Origin: JAGOFO01 sp964522105
Lineage (GTDB): Bacteria; Myxococcota_A; UBA9042; DTJE01
Assembly: GCA_964522105.1 (NCBI GenBank)
Contig: CAZFVA010000011.1
Coordinates: 1-64,000, forward strand
DNA length: 64,000 bases
Reading direction: 5' to 3'
The stretch's first letter is position 1. Each line of letters opens with the position of its first letter. Made by a program: the position numbers and the translations under genes. Shown here in pieces: positions 9,125 through 18,807 of this stretch. The notes under the pieces are model-generated. The model saw only the letters and a program-made list of their open reading frames with translations. It did not search any database and had not been told where the DNA came from.

Positions 9125-9876
9125 CGCCGTACCTCTACATTGTTTTCAGCTAAAAAGTCCTTAAGTTCCGCTACAGTATATTCGCCATAATGAAAGATGG
9201 ACGCGGCAAGAACCGCCCCGGCACCTGCAGCAATGGCTTCAAGAAGTTGACCTGGATTTGCTGCGCCGCCAGACGCAATAACGGGAACATTAACGGCCCC
9301 GGAAACTGCCCGGATCAAATCAAGATCGTACCCGGATTTTGTGCCGTCGCGGTCCCAGCTTGTCAGCAGGATTTCGCCGGCTCCAAACGCAACGGCTTCA
9401 CGGGCCCAGTCAACAACGTCGATACCGGTCCGCTTCTTTCCAGACCGCGTGACGACTTCCCAACTGCCCGGCGAAAGCAGCCTGGCATCGACTGCCAGAA
9501 CGGCGCACTGACTTCCGAAACGATCAGCAATGTCCGCCAATATTTGAGGGTCTTCGACAGCTGCCGTATTGACAGCCACCTTATCGGCACCTGCGTTCAA
9601 CAGCGCTGCAGCATCAGCAACAACGCGAACGCCACCGCCGACCGTCAGCGGAATCGAAAGATGCTCTCGAACCCTGCGAACTGTATCAACCTGATTTCCG
9701 CGACCTTCCGGGGTGGCCGAAACGTCCAGCAGGACAAGTTCATCCGCCCCCTGGGCCTCGTATATTGACGCCTGCTCCCACGGCAGACCGGCCTCTTGAA
9801 GATTCTGAAAACGGATTCCTTTAACCACCCGCCCATTATCAACGTCAAGACATGGAATTATGCGAACAGCAAGCAT
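9121..9876 (-). CDS. hisF: imidazole glycerol phosphate synthase cyclase subunit
   Basis: 251 residues, the usual HisF length. It is the cyclase half of IGP synthase: it uses ammonia from HisH and PRFAR to make imidazole glycerol phosphate and AICAR. The catalytic acids are visible as D11 in IPCLDVDNG and the Asp in AVLAVDARLL (D130 region). The second phosphate site is in ASGGAANPGQ. The ATG at 9876 follows AAGGGG with seven bases between. Its stop overlaps the TTG of the hisA/I/E fusion by four bases, so the isomerase that makes its substrate is translationally coupled to it. Confidence 0.97.
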   Translation of the reverse strand: MLAVRIIPCLDVDNGRVVKGIRFQNLQEAGLPWEQASIYEAQGADELVLLDVSATPEGRGNQVDTVRRVREHLSIPLTVGGGVRVVADAAALLNAGADKVAVNTAAVEDPQILADIADRFGSQCAVLAVDARLLSPGSWEVVTRSGKKRTGIDVVDWAREAVAFGAGEILLTSWDRDGTKSGYDLDLIRAVSGAVNVPVIASGGAANPGQLLEAIAAGAGAVLAASIFHYGEYTVAELKDFLAENNVEVRR

Positions 9877-9926
9877 CTGACGGCCCCTTTTTCAGTGTCT
9901 GGACGTTCCCGTCGACATTCGTGTCA

Positions 9927-10535
9927 TCAACACGCCAGCCACCTGCGAATCAGGTCAGCACCCCACGCGCCGGAAAGCTCCGGGTGGAACTGACAGGCCA
10001 GAACCGGCCCACGTTCAACAGCAGCCGTAAAGAGCCCGTCGTAATCGGTCATTGCGGCATTCCAACCGACAGGCGGCGCAATTAATCTGTATGAATTGGC
10101 AAAGTATGCCCAACCGGGGGTCAACAGCAAACATCCAGGCTGCGGCAGGACCTGGTTCCATCCAAGCTGCGGAACTCGTGACGGTCCGGTAAATCTGGCC
10201 GGGACATCATGAATCACATCAAGACCAGGGACGCCGGGGCTTTCTTCGCTGCCGGCACAAAGAATCTGCATACCAAGACAAATAGTCATCGTCGGACGCA
10301 GATCCAAAATGCGTTCGCGCAGCACATCGGTCAGACCAAGTTCATTCAGCCTTTCCATGGCCGCCCCGAACGACCCGACACCGGGAAGAACGACCTTGTC
10401 CGCCTTGCGAACGAGTGCCGGATCTTCTGTCAGATAACCTTCAGCGCCAATACGATTCAGAGCAGCCAGAACTGACGCCAGATTGGCCGTACCGGTTTTA
10501 ATTACGGCTACTTTCACTGCACCTGCGGGCATCAC
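9927..10535 (-). CDS. hisH: imidazole glycerol phosphate synthase glutaminase subunit
   Basis: 202 residues. It is the class I glutamine amidotransferase half of IGP synthase, channelling ammonia to HisF. The nucleophile Cys is in ICLGMQ, and the His-Glu pair is in CQFHPELS. GVGSFGAAM is the oxyanion-strand region. The segment usually read as YFVHSY is YFANSY here, a His-to-Asn change outside the catalytic triad. The first possible start is GTG at 10535, overlapping the hisB stop as GTGA and followed by an ATG. A later GTG gives an N-terminus of MKVAVIKTG that fits the family better. A 50 bp gap separates it from hisF. Confidence 0.96.
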   Translation of the reverse strand: MMPAGAVKVAVIKTGTANLASVLAALNRIGAEGYLTEDPALVRKADKVVLPGVGSFGAAMERLNELGLTDVLRERILDLRPTMTICLGMQILCAGSEESPGVPGLDVIHDVPARFTGPSRVPQLGWNQVLPQPGCLLLTPGWAYFANSYRLIAPPVGWNAAMTDYDGLFTAAVERGPVLACQFHPELSGAWGADLIRRWLAC

Positions 10536-11119
10536 AAAACCCCTTTAGTACTGGGCACTTCCGTACGGCCATCCCGGGCGGCGGCCTGCCGCAGAGCAAT
10601 CGCCAGCGCCTTGAACGACGCCTCGGCCCTGTGATGGTCGTTGTCGCCGGCCAGCACGGTCACATGAAGCGTCAGACTGGCCGCCGTCGCAAAAGTCCTG
10701 AAAAAGTGGGTGATGTTTTCACAAGCCATGGTGCCGACAATGTCCCGACTGAGCGCCAGGTCAATGACTGCGTAAGGACGCCCGGATATGTCGACAACAG
10801 CCCTCGCCAGCGATTCGTCCAGCGGCACGCACGCACTGCCGAACCTGGCAATTCCGACCCGATCACCAATAGCAGCTTCAAACGCCCGCCCCAGCGCGAT
10901 GGCGCAGTCCTCTGCAGTGTGGTGGTCATCAACATATAGATCGCCGGTGCACGAAATATCAAGGTTGAACCGGCTGTGACAGGCCAGAGCGGACAGCATG
11001 TGGTCCAGAAAACCGATGCCGGTGCAACAGTTGTGTTCCCCTGTTCCGTCAAGCGTCAAAGAAACCACTACAGCAGTTTCCCCGGTTGTCCTTTCGAAAT
11101 CTGCGTGTCTGATACTCAT
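10532..11119 (-). CDS. hisB: imidazoleglycerol-phosphate dehydratase (monofunctional)
   Basis: 195 residues, the size of the dehydratase alone. The two manganese-binding His motifs are DDHHTAEDCAIALG and DNDHHRAEASFKAL. It dehydrates imidazole glycerol phosphate to imidazole acetol phosphate. It lacks the N-terminal HAD phosphatase found in the enterobacterial bifunctional HisB, so histidinol-phosphate phosphatase must come from elsewhere; the HAD domain fused to HisC just upstream is the obvious candidate. The ATG at 11119 overlaps the stop of the hisC-HAD gene as ATGA, and its own stop overlaps the hisH start. Confidence 0.97.
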   Translation of the reverse strand: MSIRHADFERTTGETAVVVSLTLDGTGEHNCCTGIGFLDHMLSALACHSRFNLDISCTGDLYVDDHHTAEDCAIALGRAFEAAIGDRVGIARFGSACVPLDESLARAVVDISGRPYAVIDLALSRDIVGTMACENITHFFRTFATAASLTLHVTVLAGDNDHHRAEASFKALAIALRQAAARDGRTEVPSTKGVL

Positions 11120-12921
11120 GGCAGGATATCCTCCAGCTTAGTCAAGTCTTGAATAACGACGGCTGCCCCGGCCGTCAACAGAGTGCTGATCCGCGCATCA
11201 TTTACGACTGCGGGGGCCAGAAATCCGATCGGGACAACACCGGCTGCCCTGGCGGCAGTCACATCATCCGGGGTATCTCCGATCATCCAGGCACGCGCAA
11301 CCCCGAGCTTTTCCAGCGCAAGCTTGATCGGGGCGGCATCAGGTTTCAACGGGCCATCTTCCATGCATACGATTGCACCGAACAAGTCACGGATCTGCAT
11401 CTTATCAAGAAAATACATCGCATCGGCACGCGGTCTTCCAGTAACTATACCAAGAGGCATCCTGCCTGACAGCATCCGAAGCCAATTTCTATCAACGTTC
11501 AACAATTCAAGTTCACGCAGGCCCGGAGTTCCTTCAACGCCCTGATAAATCTTTTCAAAACGATCGGTCACAACGTCCAGCGGAACATCAACACCGCGAC
11601 CGGCAAGAATTCGCGTGCATAACACCCAGTCGTTATTTGCATTGCCAAGACTTCGCACTGCATCAACGTCGGCATCAGTTACATCATCCGCAATCTGCTG
11701 CTCCCGCAGAAACGAACACGCGGTCTGAATTATTGCCTGCTGATATGACCGCGAATCATCAGCAAGCACCCCATCCATATCAAACAACATAGCCTGAGGC
11801 TGCATGACTGAATTTATTGCCTCGATCAACCGCGCAAAATCAGCCTCATCCCCGGGGCATGTAATCCGAACGCAATCGTCGATCCCTTGAATGCCGGGAA
11901 AGCCGCGTACTGAAATGCCCAACCCGGCAAGGCCGTGCCGAAGCCACAGATCGGTTCCATCCAGAACTCGCCGCTGTGACCGCGCGAAAACGAAGTTCGC
12001 TTCCGATGGATACACAACAAAACCTGATGAATTCAGCAGTTGCGATAGCAAATCCCGTTCAGCAAGCACCCGTTCAACAAACGCATCAACCTGGCCCTGC
12101 GCTGATTCCAGGCTTGAGGCCGCAATGCCAAGCGACAGCCCGGACACAGGATAGGGACCGACGGCCGGACGCAGAAATTCGATCAGCCGCTGTGGACCCA
12201 TCGCGTAACCGACTCGCAGGCCGGCCATTCCACGTGCCTTTGAAAACGTCTGAACTACAATCACATTGGGCAGTTTCAGTGCTTCAGAAACAAGACCATC
12301 ATCGCAAAATTCTGAATAAGCAGCGTCAAGCACGACCAGCGCGCCCGGGGCAGCCACCGAAAGACGCCTGACATCTTCAATTGTTGCGATTGCCCCGGTT
12401 GGGTTATTGGGACTTACGACCATAATGACAGACGTTCTTTCCGAAACAGCACAAACGACGGCATCGACCGGAAACAACTGCCCGGGGGCCCACTGAACTT
12501 CGACAACGCTGCCTCCGGCGCCTGCTGCAAACTTTGAAAGCATCTGGAACGTTGGAACGGGAAGGACCATCTCGCGGCCCTTATCAAGAAAAACGCGACA
12601 GATGCAGTCAAGTGCGTTGTCCCCGCCGTTGGTGACGACAACTTGAGCAGGTTCCAACCCGACCCGCGCAGCAAGCATGGCTTCAAGCCGGGTAGTAGAC
12701 GGATATCTGGACACTGGTTCGGCACAATCTGCAATCATCGCAGCAATAGCAGCAGGCGCAGGCGGCCGACCTTCATTACTGTCAAGATAAAGGTCAACTG
12801 GTGCCAACGAACGCGGCACATGGTAACTGGACCCGCCGGCATATCTGGGTGATGGTGTCGGAACCGGGCCTTCAATCCCGTTTCCACACGTCCCGTTCCG
12901 GATACTGTGCTGGCTGTTCAT
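11116..12921 (-). CDS. hisC: HisC-HAD fusion: histidinol-phosphate aminotransferase plus HAD phosphatase
   Basis: 601 residues. Residues 1-370 are a fold-type I PLP aminotransferase of the HisC group: SNEGRPP near 48, VVSPNNPTG near 169, DAAYSEF near 199, the PLP lysine K228 in TFSKARGMAGLRVGY and a C-terminal Arg segment (VRIT). Residues 376-601 are a subfamily IA HAD hydrolase with motif I LFDMDGVLAD (D381, D383), motif II T494 in GIVTGRP, motif III K526 in LKPDAAP and motif IV MIGDTPDDV (D549). The natural reading is that the HAD part dephosphorylates the histidinol phosphate made by the aminotransferase part, supplying the one activity otherwise missing from the operon. That assignment is inferred. 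ATG start with AAGGGA upstream. Confidence 0.93.
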   Translation of the reverse strand: MNSQHSIRNGTCGNGIEGPVPTPSPRYAGGSSYHVPRSLAPVDLYLDSNEGRPPAPAAIAAMIADCAEPVSRYPSTTRLEAMLAARVGLEPAQVVVTNGGDNALDCICRVFLDKGREMVLPVPTFQMLSKFAAGAGGSVVEVQWAPGQLFPVDAVVCAVSERTSVIMVVSPNNPTGAIATIEDVRRLSVAAPGALVVLDAAYSEFCDDGLVSEALKLPNVIVVQTFSKARGMAGLRVGYAMGPQRLIEFLRPAVGPYPVSGLSLGIAASSLESAQGQVDAFVERVLAERDLLSQLLNSSGFVVYPSEANFVFARSQRRVLDGTDLWLRHGLAGLGISVRGFPGIQGIDDCVRITCPGDEADFARLIEAINSVMQPQAMLFDMDGVLADDSRSYQQAIIQTACSFLREQQIADDVTDADVDAVRSLGNANNDWVLCTRILAGRGVDVPLDVVTDRFEKIYQGVEGTPGLRELELLNVDRNWLRMLSGRMPLGIVTGRPRADAMYFLDKMQIRDLFGAIVCMEDGPLKPDAAPIKLALEKLGVARAWMIGDTPDDVTAARAAGVVPIGFLAPAVVNDARISTLLTAGAAVVIQDLTKLEDILP

Positions 12922-12942
12922 GTTAATTGCGTCCCTTATCGA

Positions 12943-13818
12943 TCAGGAAACGATCTGCTGAAATGCGGATACAACGATATCCGTCCCGCCGGCAGCCTTA
13001 ATTCTGGCTATCAGCGAAGGAAGTTGGTCCCTGGGGACCGCAGCCTTTACAGCAAAGCCATCCTCGCCATACAGGGGCGAAATTGTTGGTTTCCGCATAC
13101 ATGGCAGGATTGCGACAATAGCGTCAAGATTCGAGCGTGTAGTATTCAGCTCGATCATGACACGCAATCTGGCCTCGAGCACCGACCGTAGCAGCACAAC
13201 AAAATGGTCTATCTGCTTGCGGCGTGCCGGATCGCTCCATGCGTGTGGACTTGCGTACACGCGGGTCGTGGAAACCAGAAGTTCGTCTATAATTTCAAGA
13301 TTATTCATGCGAAGAGTCGAACCGCTTGCCGTATTATCAACAATGCAGTCTGCGTCTTCAGGAGGAAAAACCTCGGTGGCTCCATACGTATGCACGAACA
13401 CCGCGTCAAGCCCGCGGGCGGCTATCCAGTCACGCGTGATCTTTTCATATTCCGATGCAACTACCAGTTTCGGCCTGGAAAGACCACCGTCTTTCAAAAG
13501 TTCAACAGGGGCAGCGGCGACAAGCCGGACCGGATCAAGTCCGGTGTCCATGACTTCGACCACATCGGCCCCCAGTTCGGCAACCCAGTCCGCCCCTGCA
13601 AATCCGATATCACGTGAACCGGCCTGAAGCATCTCAATGATATTCTGGGGTTTAAGTATCTTAACTGTGAAACCTTCAAGAGACACTGTCGGTCTGTAAC
13701 TGCGACTTGCGCCGTGAATATGTATTCCCGCCTCGGCCAGAAGAGCAAACACACCTTCCTGCATGTGTCCTTTAGGGAGGGCCAGACGCAGAACAGGCGA
13801 TTCAGAAACATTAGCCAC
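12943..13818 (-). CDS. hisG: ATP phosphoribosyltransferase, long form
   Basis: 291 residues, the long HisG type with a C-terminal regulatory domain, so no HisZ partner is needed. It joins ATP and PRPP in the first, feedback-controlled step of histidine synthesis. Visible parts are LALPKGHMQEG at the N-terminus, the LKPQNIIEML and GFAGADWVAELGADVVEVMD segments, and a PRPP-site region near IVDNTASGSTLRMN. The last 80 residues form the ACT-like allosteric domain. The start is GTG at 13818 with GGAGG four bases upstream. It is the first gene of the his operon, with a sigma70-type promoter just upstream. Confidence 0.96.
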   Translation of the reverse strand: MANVSESPVLRLALPKGHMQEGVFALLAEAGIHIHGASRSYRPTVSLEGFTVKILKPQNIIEMLQAGSRDIGFAGADWVAELGADVVEVMDTGLDPVRLVAAAPVELLKDGGLSRPKLVVASEYEKITRDWIAARGLDAVFVHTYGATEVFPPEDADCIVDNTASGSTLRMNNLEIIDELLVSTTRVYASPHAWSDPARRKQIDHFVVLLRSVLEARLRVMIELNTTRSNLDAIVAILPCMRKPTISPLYGEDGFAVKAAVPRDQLPSLIARIKAAGGTDIVVSAFQQIVS

Positions 13819-13850
13819 AAAGCCTCCAAAACCATTAAAACCAGGTGCGG

Positions 13851-13880
13851 ACTATACAAAATCATAGTGTTCCGTGTCAA
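13851..13880 (-). promoter_or_regulatory. sigma70-type promoter of the his operon
   Basis: On the minus strand TTGACA (13875-13880) is separated by 18 bases from TATAGT (13851-13856). Transcription would start near 13844, giving a leader of about 25 bases before the hisG GTG. That is too short for a leader peptide or attenuator, so control by HisG feedback or a repressor is more likely than attenuation. Confidence 0.75.
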
Positions 13881-14035
13881 TGTCCCGTCCCGGCAGGAGA
13901 ATTGAACATAACTTCAAATCGGGCCGTCAAATCGCTACTCTAATCCGGGCAACCGTGGTGTATCATGGTTTCCAATAATTTATGGATTGACTGAGAGGTC
14001 AGTTCCTTAGTTGTGTTCAAACGCAGGGAGCCGTT

Positions 14036-16138
14036 ATGAAACTGTTTGGATGCCCGTTCAGGAAAGTTGGAATGACGCTCGCGGCGGCCATGGCTCTGGT
14101 CGCGATGATGACGCTGACCGCATGTGGCAGCGACCCGGTGGACACCCCGGACACACTGTGCCAGGACGGTTGTGACAACCAGGACCTGCTTGTGCCGCCT
14201 GACGTACAAGAGGATGACGCCATCAACAGCGACATTGCCATCGCAGACGTTTCGACCGACACCACTGTCGTTGACGAAACGGCACTTGAGCTGGTGGCAC
14301 AGGGTAAAGCCCGCCTTTCAGCAGGCGAATCCCTGTCAGCAATCGACTCGTTCAGCCTGGCTCTGGACCGTGTTCCGGGCATGCCTGAAGCCGAATGGGG
14401 CATGGCGCTTGCCCGTCTGCAGTCAAGCGTTTCGATGTGGAGCGGCCTTATCGGGCTGATCAAGTTCAGCACCGACCCGGACGCCCCGATACCACCGGTC
14501 GGCGCGCCGACACTTCGGGCGCTTGAGTGGTCAAAACATGAAGGCACCATTGGTAATCTGGTTGATAACCTGTACGCTGCTTCCATGGAACAGAAGGCGC
14601 GTCTGGACGTGATGAAAGCCCAGGTTGATAACCCGGTGTTCACCCTTGAAGGCGGCCTTCCGCTTTATATGGGCGACAAGGTGATGATGAACCTGTGCTG
14701 CGACTGGGATCGCAGTGAAATCTATGCGATTTCGTCGTTCAACAACCTGATGCTGGCATTTGTCAGTTTCCTTGGTTCACAGAACACTGACGTCGTTTTT
14801 GACCGTTTTGAATACCTGTTCAAAGAACTGCCCGGGATTTCGTACTCGCTTACTGCGGCACTCGAAGAATTTCCCGACTTTTTTACCCTGCTGCCTGAAG
14901 GCGGATCTGAAACATGGCTTACGCTTGGCACACACGTCGCCAATTCGGCCACCGACTGCCTTGAATCTGTTCGCCTGATGGAAGAAGGCAACGATCTGGC
15001 GCAGAACGTCGCGACGCTTACTGACGACGAAAAGCCGCACCTGCTGCTGCACGGCACGTTCCCGAGCGGAGACACCGAATTCGAGATCCTGTGGGACGGT
15101 ACTGCCGGATCACTGAAAGACACCGTAGTTAAAGTTAAAAGTCACCTTGCCGGGGATCCGGACACTCGCCTGAGCCTGGACACAGATGTGCTGGTTGCGA
15201 TCGGCGTTCTGGTTGACATCATCAACCGCACCGTCGGAATTGAAACCCTTCTGACCTCGATGGGCTTCAACCTGCCCGACATCGTGACCGGCCTGATTGG
15301 CTCGCTTGACAAGACCGATCCCGAACAGCTTGTCGGACTGCTTGGCTCGATCCTGCCGCTGGTCGGAATCGAAGTCGGCACCGTTGAAATCGATCTGGCG
15401 ACATTCTTCCAGAGCCCGTTCAACGTACGGGATTTCTTCCCGAATTACGGTGCCGTGCCAGGTTCCGAATACAAAACGTTCCTGAAGTCATTTGAATGTA
15501 TCAAGGGCGGCACAACCCTGCTGGGTCATAGCGCATCCGACACCATCACCGTGTACATCCAGGATTCATCGGTAAGCCAGAACGAAATCGTGCTGACCGT
15601 TAATTCATACAGCACGGCCGACGGGACCGGCGATGTGTTCGACACGCAGACAGCCACGCTTCTGCCTGTCGCAGGGTTCACCGGGATGTACTCGGGCACC
15701 TTCGAGCTTCTTGGTGGCCTGGCCCCGGATCTTGAAGATGTGACCCTGATAATCCCCGATGCCGGATCAATAAAGACGACCTACACATCGGCAGTCAACA
15801 CCGAATCGACAATCAGCCTTGGCGGGAACTACACGGACGGATTCACCCCGTGGGACTACGGCGCCGCCTGTGCTGAAGACACACTTGGCTGGGACAGCGC
15901 TCACTTCGGCGAAACCGAGTTTGCATCAGCGATTGAAGTAGTTTCACCCCGGGTTACACGGGCGCTGGAAGAGGTCGCGGGCGACGACAAGGCCAGCCTT
16001 CAAGGCTTCATGGCGTTCAAGTCACCGTCATTTGACGGTCTGCTGTGGATCAAACAGGGCGAAACGTTCGCGGTCGCTGACCAGGCCGGATTCAGCACAA
16101 TGATTAACAACGTCCTTACAAAGCTGGGGTCATTCTGA
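14036..16138 (+). CDS. large Asp-rich lipoprotein of unknown function
   Basis: 700 residues. The signal peptide ends in the lipobox LTAC near residue 31, followed by an Asp-rich spacer (about 35-85). Residues 85-140 look like one or two helical TPR-type hairpins (ELVAQGKARLSAGESLSAI). The middle is mostly helical without a motif I know. Residues 495-590 look like an Ig-like beta domain beginning DTITVYIQDSS. It ends in TGATG, so its stop shares one base with the start of the metallophosphoesterase and the two are translationally coupled. An envelope role is inferred from the anchor. The biochemical function is unknown. Confidence 0.82.
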   Translation: MKLFGCPFRKVGMTLAAAMALVAMMTLTACGSDPVDTPDTLCQDGCDNQDLLVPPDVQEDDAINSDIAIADVSTDTTVVDETALELVAQGKARLSAGESLSAIDSFSLALDRVPGMPEAEWGMALARLQSSVSMWSGLIGLIKFSTDPDAPIPPVGAPTLRALEWSKHEGTIGNLVDNLYAASMEQKARLDVMKAQVDNPVFTLEGGLPLYMGDKVMMNLCCDWDRSEIYAISSFNNLMLAFVSFLGSQNTDVVFDRFEYLFKELPGISYSLTAALEEFPDFFTLLPEGGSETWLTLGTHVANSATDCLESVRLMEEGNDLAQNVATLTDDEKPHLLLHGTFPSGDTEFEILWDGTAGSLKDTVVKVKSHLAGDPDTRLSLDTDVLVAIGVLVDIINRTVGIETLLTSMGFNLPDIVTGLIGSLDKTDPEQLVGLLGSILPLVGIEVGTVEIDLATFFQSPFNVRDFFPNYGAVPGSEYKTFLKSFECIKGGTTLLGHSASDTITVYIQDSSVSQNEIVLTVNSYSTADGTGDVFDTQTATLLPVAGFTGMYSGTFELLGGLAPDLEDVTLIIPDAGSIKTTYTSAVNTESTISLGGNYTDGFTPWDYGAACAEDTLGWDSAHFGETEFASAIEVVSPRVTRALEEVAGDDKASLQGFMAFKSPSFDGLLWIKQGETFAVADQAGFSTMINNVLTKLGSF

Positions 16139-17157
16139 TGAAAAAAATAATACTTACAGCATGTTTCGCTGGCATTGCGGTTATTGCGGCAGGTTGCGCA
16201 GGCGATGTTAATCCTGATTACGCTCACGTTCAATCGGGCGCAACGGTCGTCAAGGATACGAACGAACCGGCGGACGTAGTCGTCATTTCGGACGAAGGAC
16301 CGATGCAGGACGTCCAGACTGTCGACGCCATCGCGGTGGACACGCCGATCGTCGTCGACACTACAGTCACGGAAGAACGCTTCACTTACATCGTGGCCAT
16401 AAGCGACCTGCATGTGACGACGACTGATGGCAAGGCCGCCATGAATCTACGTCAGATTGGCGAATCAATTGCCGGACTGCCATACGAGATCAAGGGCGTT
16501 TTTGCGGGCGGCGACATCGTTTTCAACCTGCCGTATGACACGATCGAGCAATACCACAACGACACGGCCGACCGCTTCGACATCACGGAAGAGATTTTCA
16601 ACAACTTCACGGCCCCTGTGTATCCCGCCATCGGCAACCATGACCAGGACATCGGCCGCCTGCCCCAGCAGATGACCGAGCAGCTTTTCATGGAACACTT
16701 CGGCGTCGAGCCTTACTACGCCGTGGATCTTGGCACCTGGAAGTTCATTGTAATGAACAACTTCAAAGGGCCGACTCAGGACCCGGAAAGCCCGGACTAC
16801 GACCTTCAGGCCGGCAGTTTCGGTCAGGTTCAACTTGACTGGCTGGAAGATCAACTGGCCGACGGCCGCCCTGCCATCCTGATGACCCACTTCCCGCTGT
16901 TCATTGATGTTGATATTTCAGAAATCCTTGAAAAACACAAAGACACCGTCCGCCTGTTCCTTACCGGCCACACCCACGGCTGGGTCAACATGTCTAACAA
17001 CTTTGTTGTGCCAAGCATGATCATCGGGTCCAGCCAGTACGACGCCGATTCATACATGATTCTGGAACTGGATAACGTGCTGAAGACCTGGCGCATGCTG
17101 GACTGGAACAGATACCACTGGGGTACCGCATTCGCCGTGCCGCGTGTGGAAGAATAG
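16138..17157 (+). CDS. metallophosphoesterase lipoprotein
   Basis: 339 residues with a lipobox (IAAGC) near residue 21 and an Asp/Val-rich spacer to about 75. The catalytic domain has the calcineurin-like metal motifs in order: SDLHV, GGDIV, GNHD, THFP and TGHTHGW. These bind two metal ions in phosphodiesterases, nucleotidases and related phosphatases, and the substrate cannot be told. It starts at an ATG overlapping the stop of the preceding lipoprotein by one base, so both should be made together and sit in the same envelope layer. It converges with the Rrf2 gene, 13 bp away. Confidence 0.9.
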   Translation: MKKIILTACFAGIAVIAAGCAGDVNPDYAHVQSGATVVKDTNEPADVVVISDEGPMQDVQTVDAIAVDTPIVVDTTVTEERFTYIVAISDLHVTTTDGKAAMNLRQIGESIAGLPYEIKGVFAGGDIVFNLPYDTIEQYHNDTADRFDITEEIFNNFTAPVYPAIGNHDQDIGRLPQQMTEQLFMEHFGVEPYYAVDLGTWKFIVMNNFKGPTQDPESPDYDLQAGSFGQVQLDWLEDQLADGRPAILMTHFPLFIDVDISEILEKHKDTVRLFLTGHTHGWVNMSNNFVVPSMIIGSSQYDADSYMILELDNVLKTWRMLDWNRYHWGTAFAVPRVEE

Positions 17158-17170
17158 GTCAGATGCTGTA

Positions 17171-17608
17171 TCAAATTGAATAGTTACCGACTTCCGGCGC
17201 CGGGCAATTCACCTGTTCAACCATAGACTGCAGCGTAATTGACTTGAAAACATCGTTCATCGCGTCAGTAGCCTTCTGCCAGACATCCCTGGTTACGCAC
17301 AGCAACCTGCGACCGCACACGTCCTTATCGCAAGGCGCAAGCGAAACGGGGCCCTCGACGGCGGCCAGGATGTCGGCGACTGTCGTTACAGTCGGATCGC
17401 AGGCCAGAATATACCCGCCCTTCGCCCCGCGCACACTCGTGACGAACCCGCCAACCTTCAATTTGGCAAGAAGCTGTTCAATGTATTGCTGCGGAATATC
17501 TTCAGCCACGGCGATCTCGTAAGTCCGAATCGGACTGGCTGTTGAACGCACTGCAAGATACAGAAGTATCCTGACGGTGTATCTTCCGCGTGTTGATAAC
17601 CCTTCCAT
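17171..17608 (-). CDS. Rrf2-family transcriptional regulator with a three-Cys Fe-S motif
   Basis: 145 residues when begun at the ATG at 17608, which follows a GAGGGGG site; a longer 160-residue reading is possible but has no better start. The winged helix has the Rrf2 hallmarks STRGRYTVRILLYLA and VTSVRGAKGGY. Cysteines 93, 98 and 104 match the position of the [Fe-S] ligands in IscR and NsrR, although the first spacing is CX4C rather than CX5C and the His at 107 of IscR is Arg here. This suggests control by Fe-S status, NO or redox. It lies 45 bp downstream of cysK, so cysteine synthesis is a likely target. Confidence 0.9.
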   Translation of the reverse strand: MEGLSTRGRYTVRILLYLAVRSTASPIRTYEIAVAEDIPQQYIEQLLAKLKVGGFVTSVRGAKGGYILACDPTVTTVADILAAVEGPVSLAPCDKDVCGRRLLCVTRDVWQKATDAMNDVFKSITLQSMVEQVNCPAPEVGNYSI

Positions 17609-17653
17609 AATAACCCCCTCTCCGGTGCCGTCCCGACGGCTACCAGAATCCAC

Positions 17654-18619
<966 letters not shown>

Positions 18620-18632
18620 GATCGCCCCCGAA

Positions 18633-18664
18633 CGACACCGGAAAGTGTCGCGAAAAGTGTCGCG
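18633..18664 (-). promoter_or_regulatory. repeat cluster in the cysK leader, candidate operator
   Basis: The plus strand shows a CGACAC / GTGTCG inverted pair (18633-18638 and 18645-18650), and the motif AAAGTGTCGCG occurs twice with a 12-base period (18642-18652 and 18654-18664). The cluster sits between the predicted transcription start and the cysK start codon. It could bind the linked Rrf2 protein or fold as an mRNA hairpin; neither is shown. Confidence 0.4.
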
Positions 18665-18692
18665 TCAGCCAGCCCTCTGCCTGACTGATCGG

Positions 18693-18721
18693 ATCGTAGC
18701 AATAAATCTAGTTAATGTCAA
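18693..18721 (-). promoter_or_regulatory. sigma70-type promoter of cysK-rrf2
   Basis: On the minus strand TTGACA (18716-18721) and TACGAT (18693-18698) are 17 bases apart. The start of transcription would be near 18686, leaving a leader of about 67 bases that carries the repeat cluster described separately. Confidence 0.65.
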
Positions 18722-18807
18722 TCATGGTAGTCAACATTCCAACAATTGTTCGTCGTGTTCTTTCTGGCAGGCCCGGAAGTCAGATATAGTTTCCGGTAGT
18801 TCAACAG

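Noticed and set aside
12943..13850. Histidine leader-peptide attenuator upstream of hisG
   Set aside because: The predicted leader is only about 25 bases, with no His-codon run or terminator hairpin.
13881..14035. TTGACT near 13985 as a promoter for the 700-residue lipoprotein
   Set aside because: No matching -10 element at a usual distance was found, so it is not listed.
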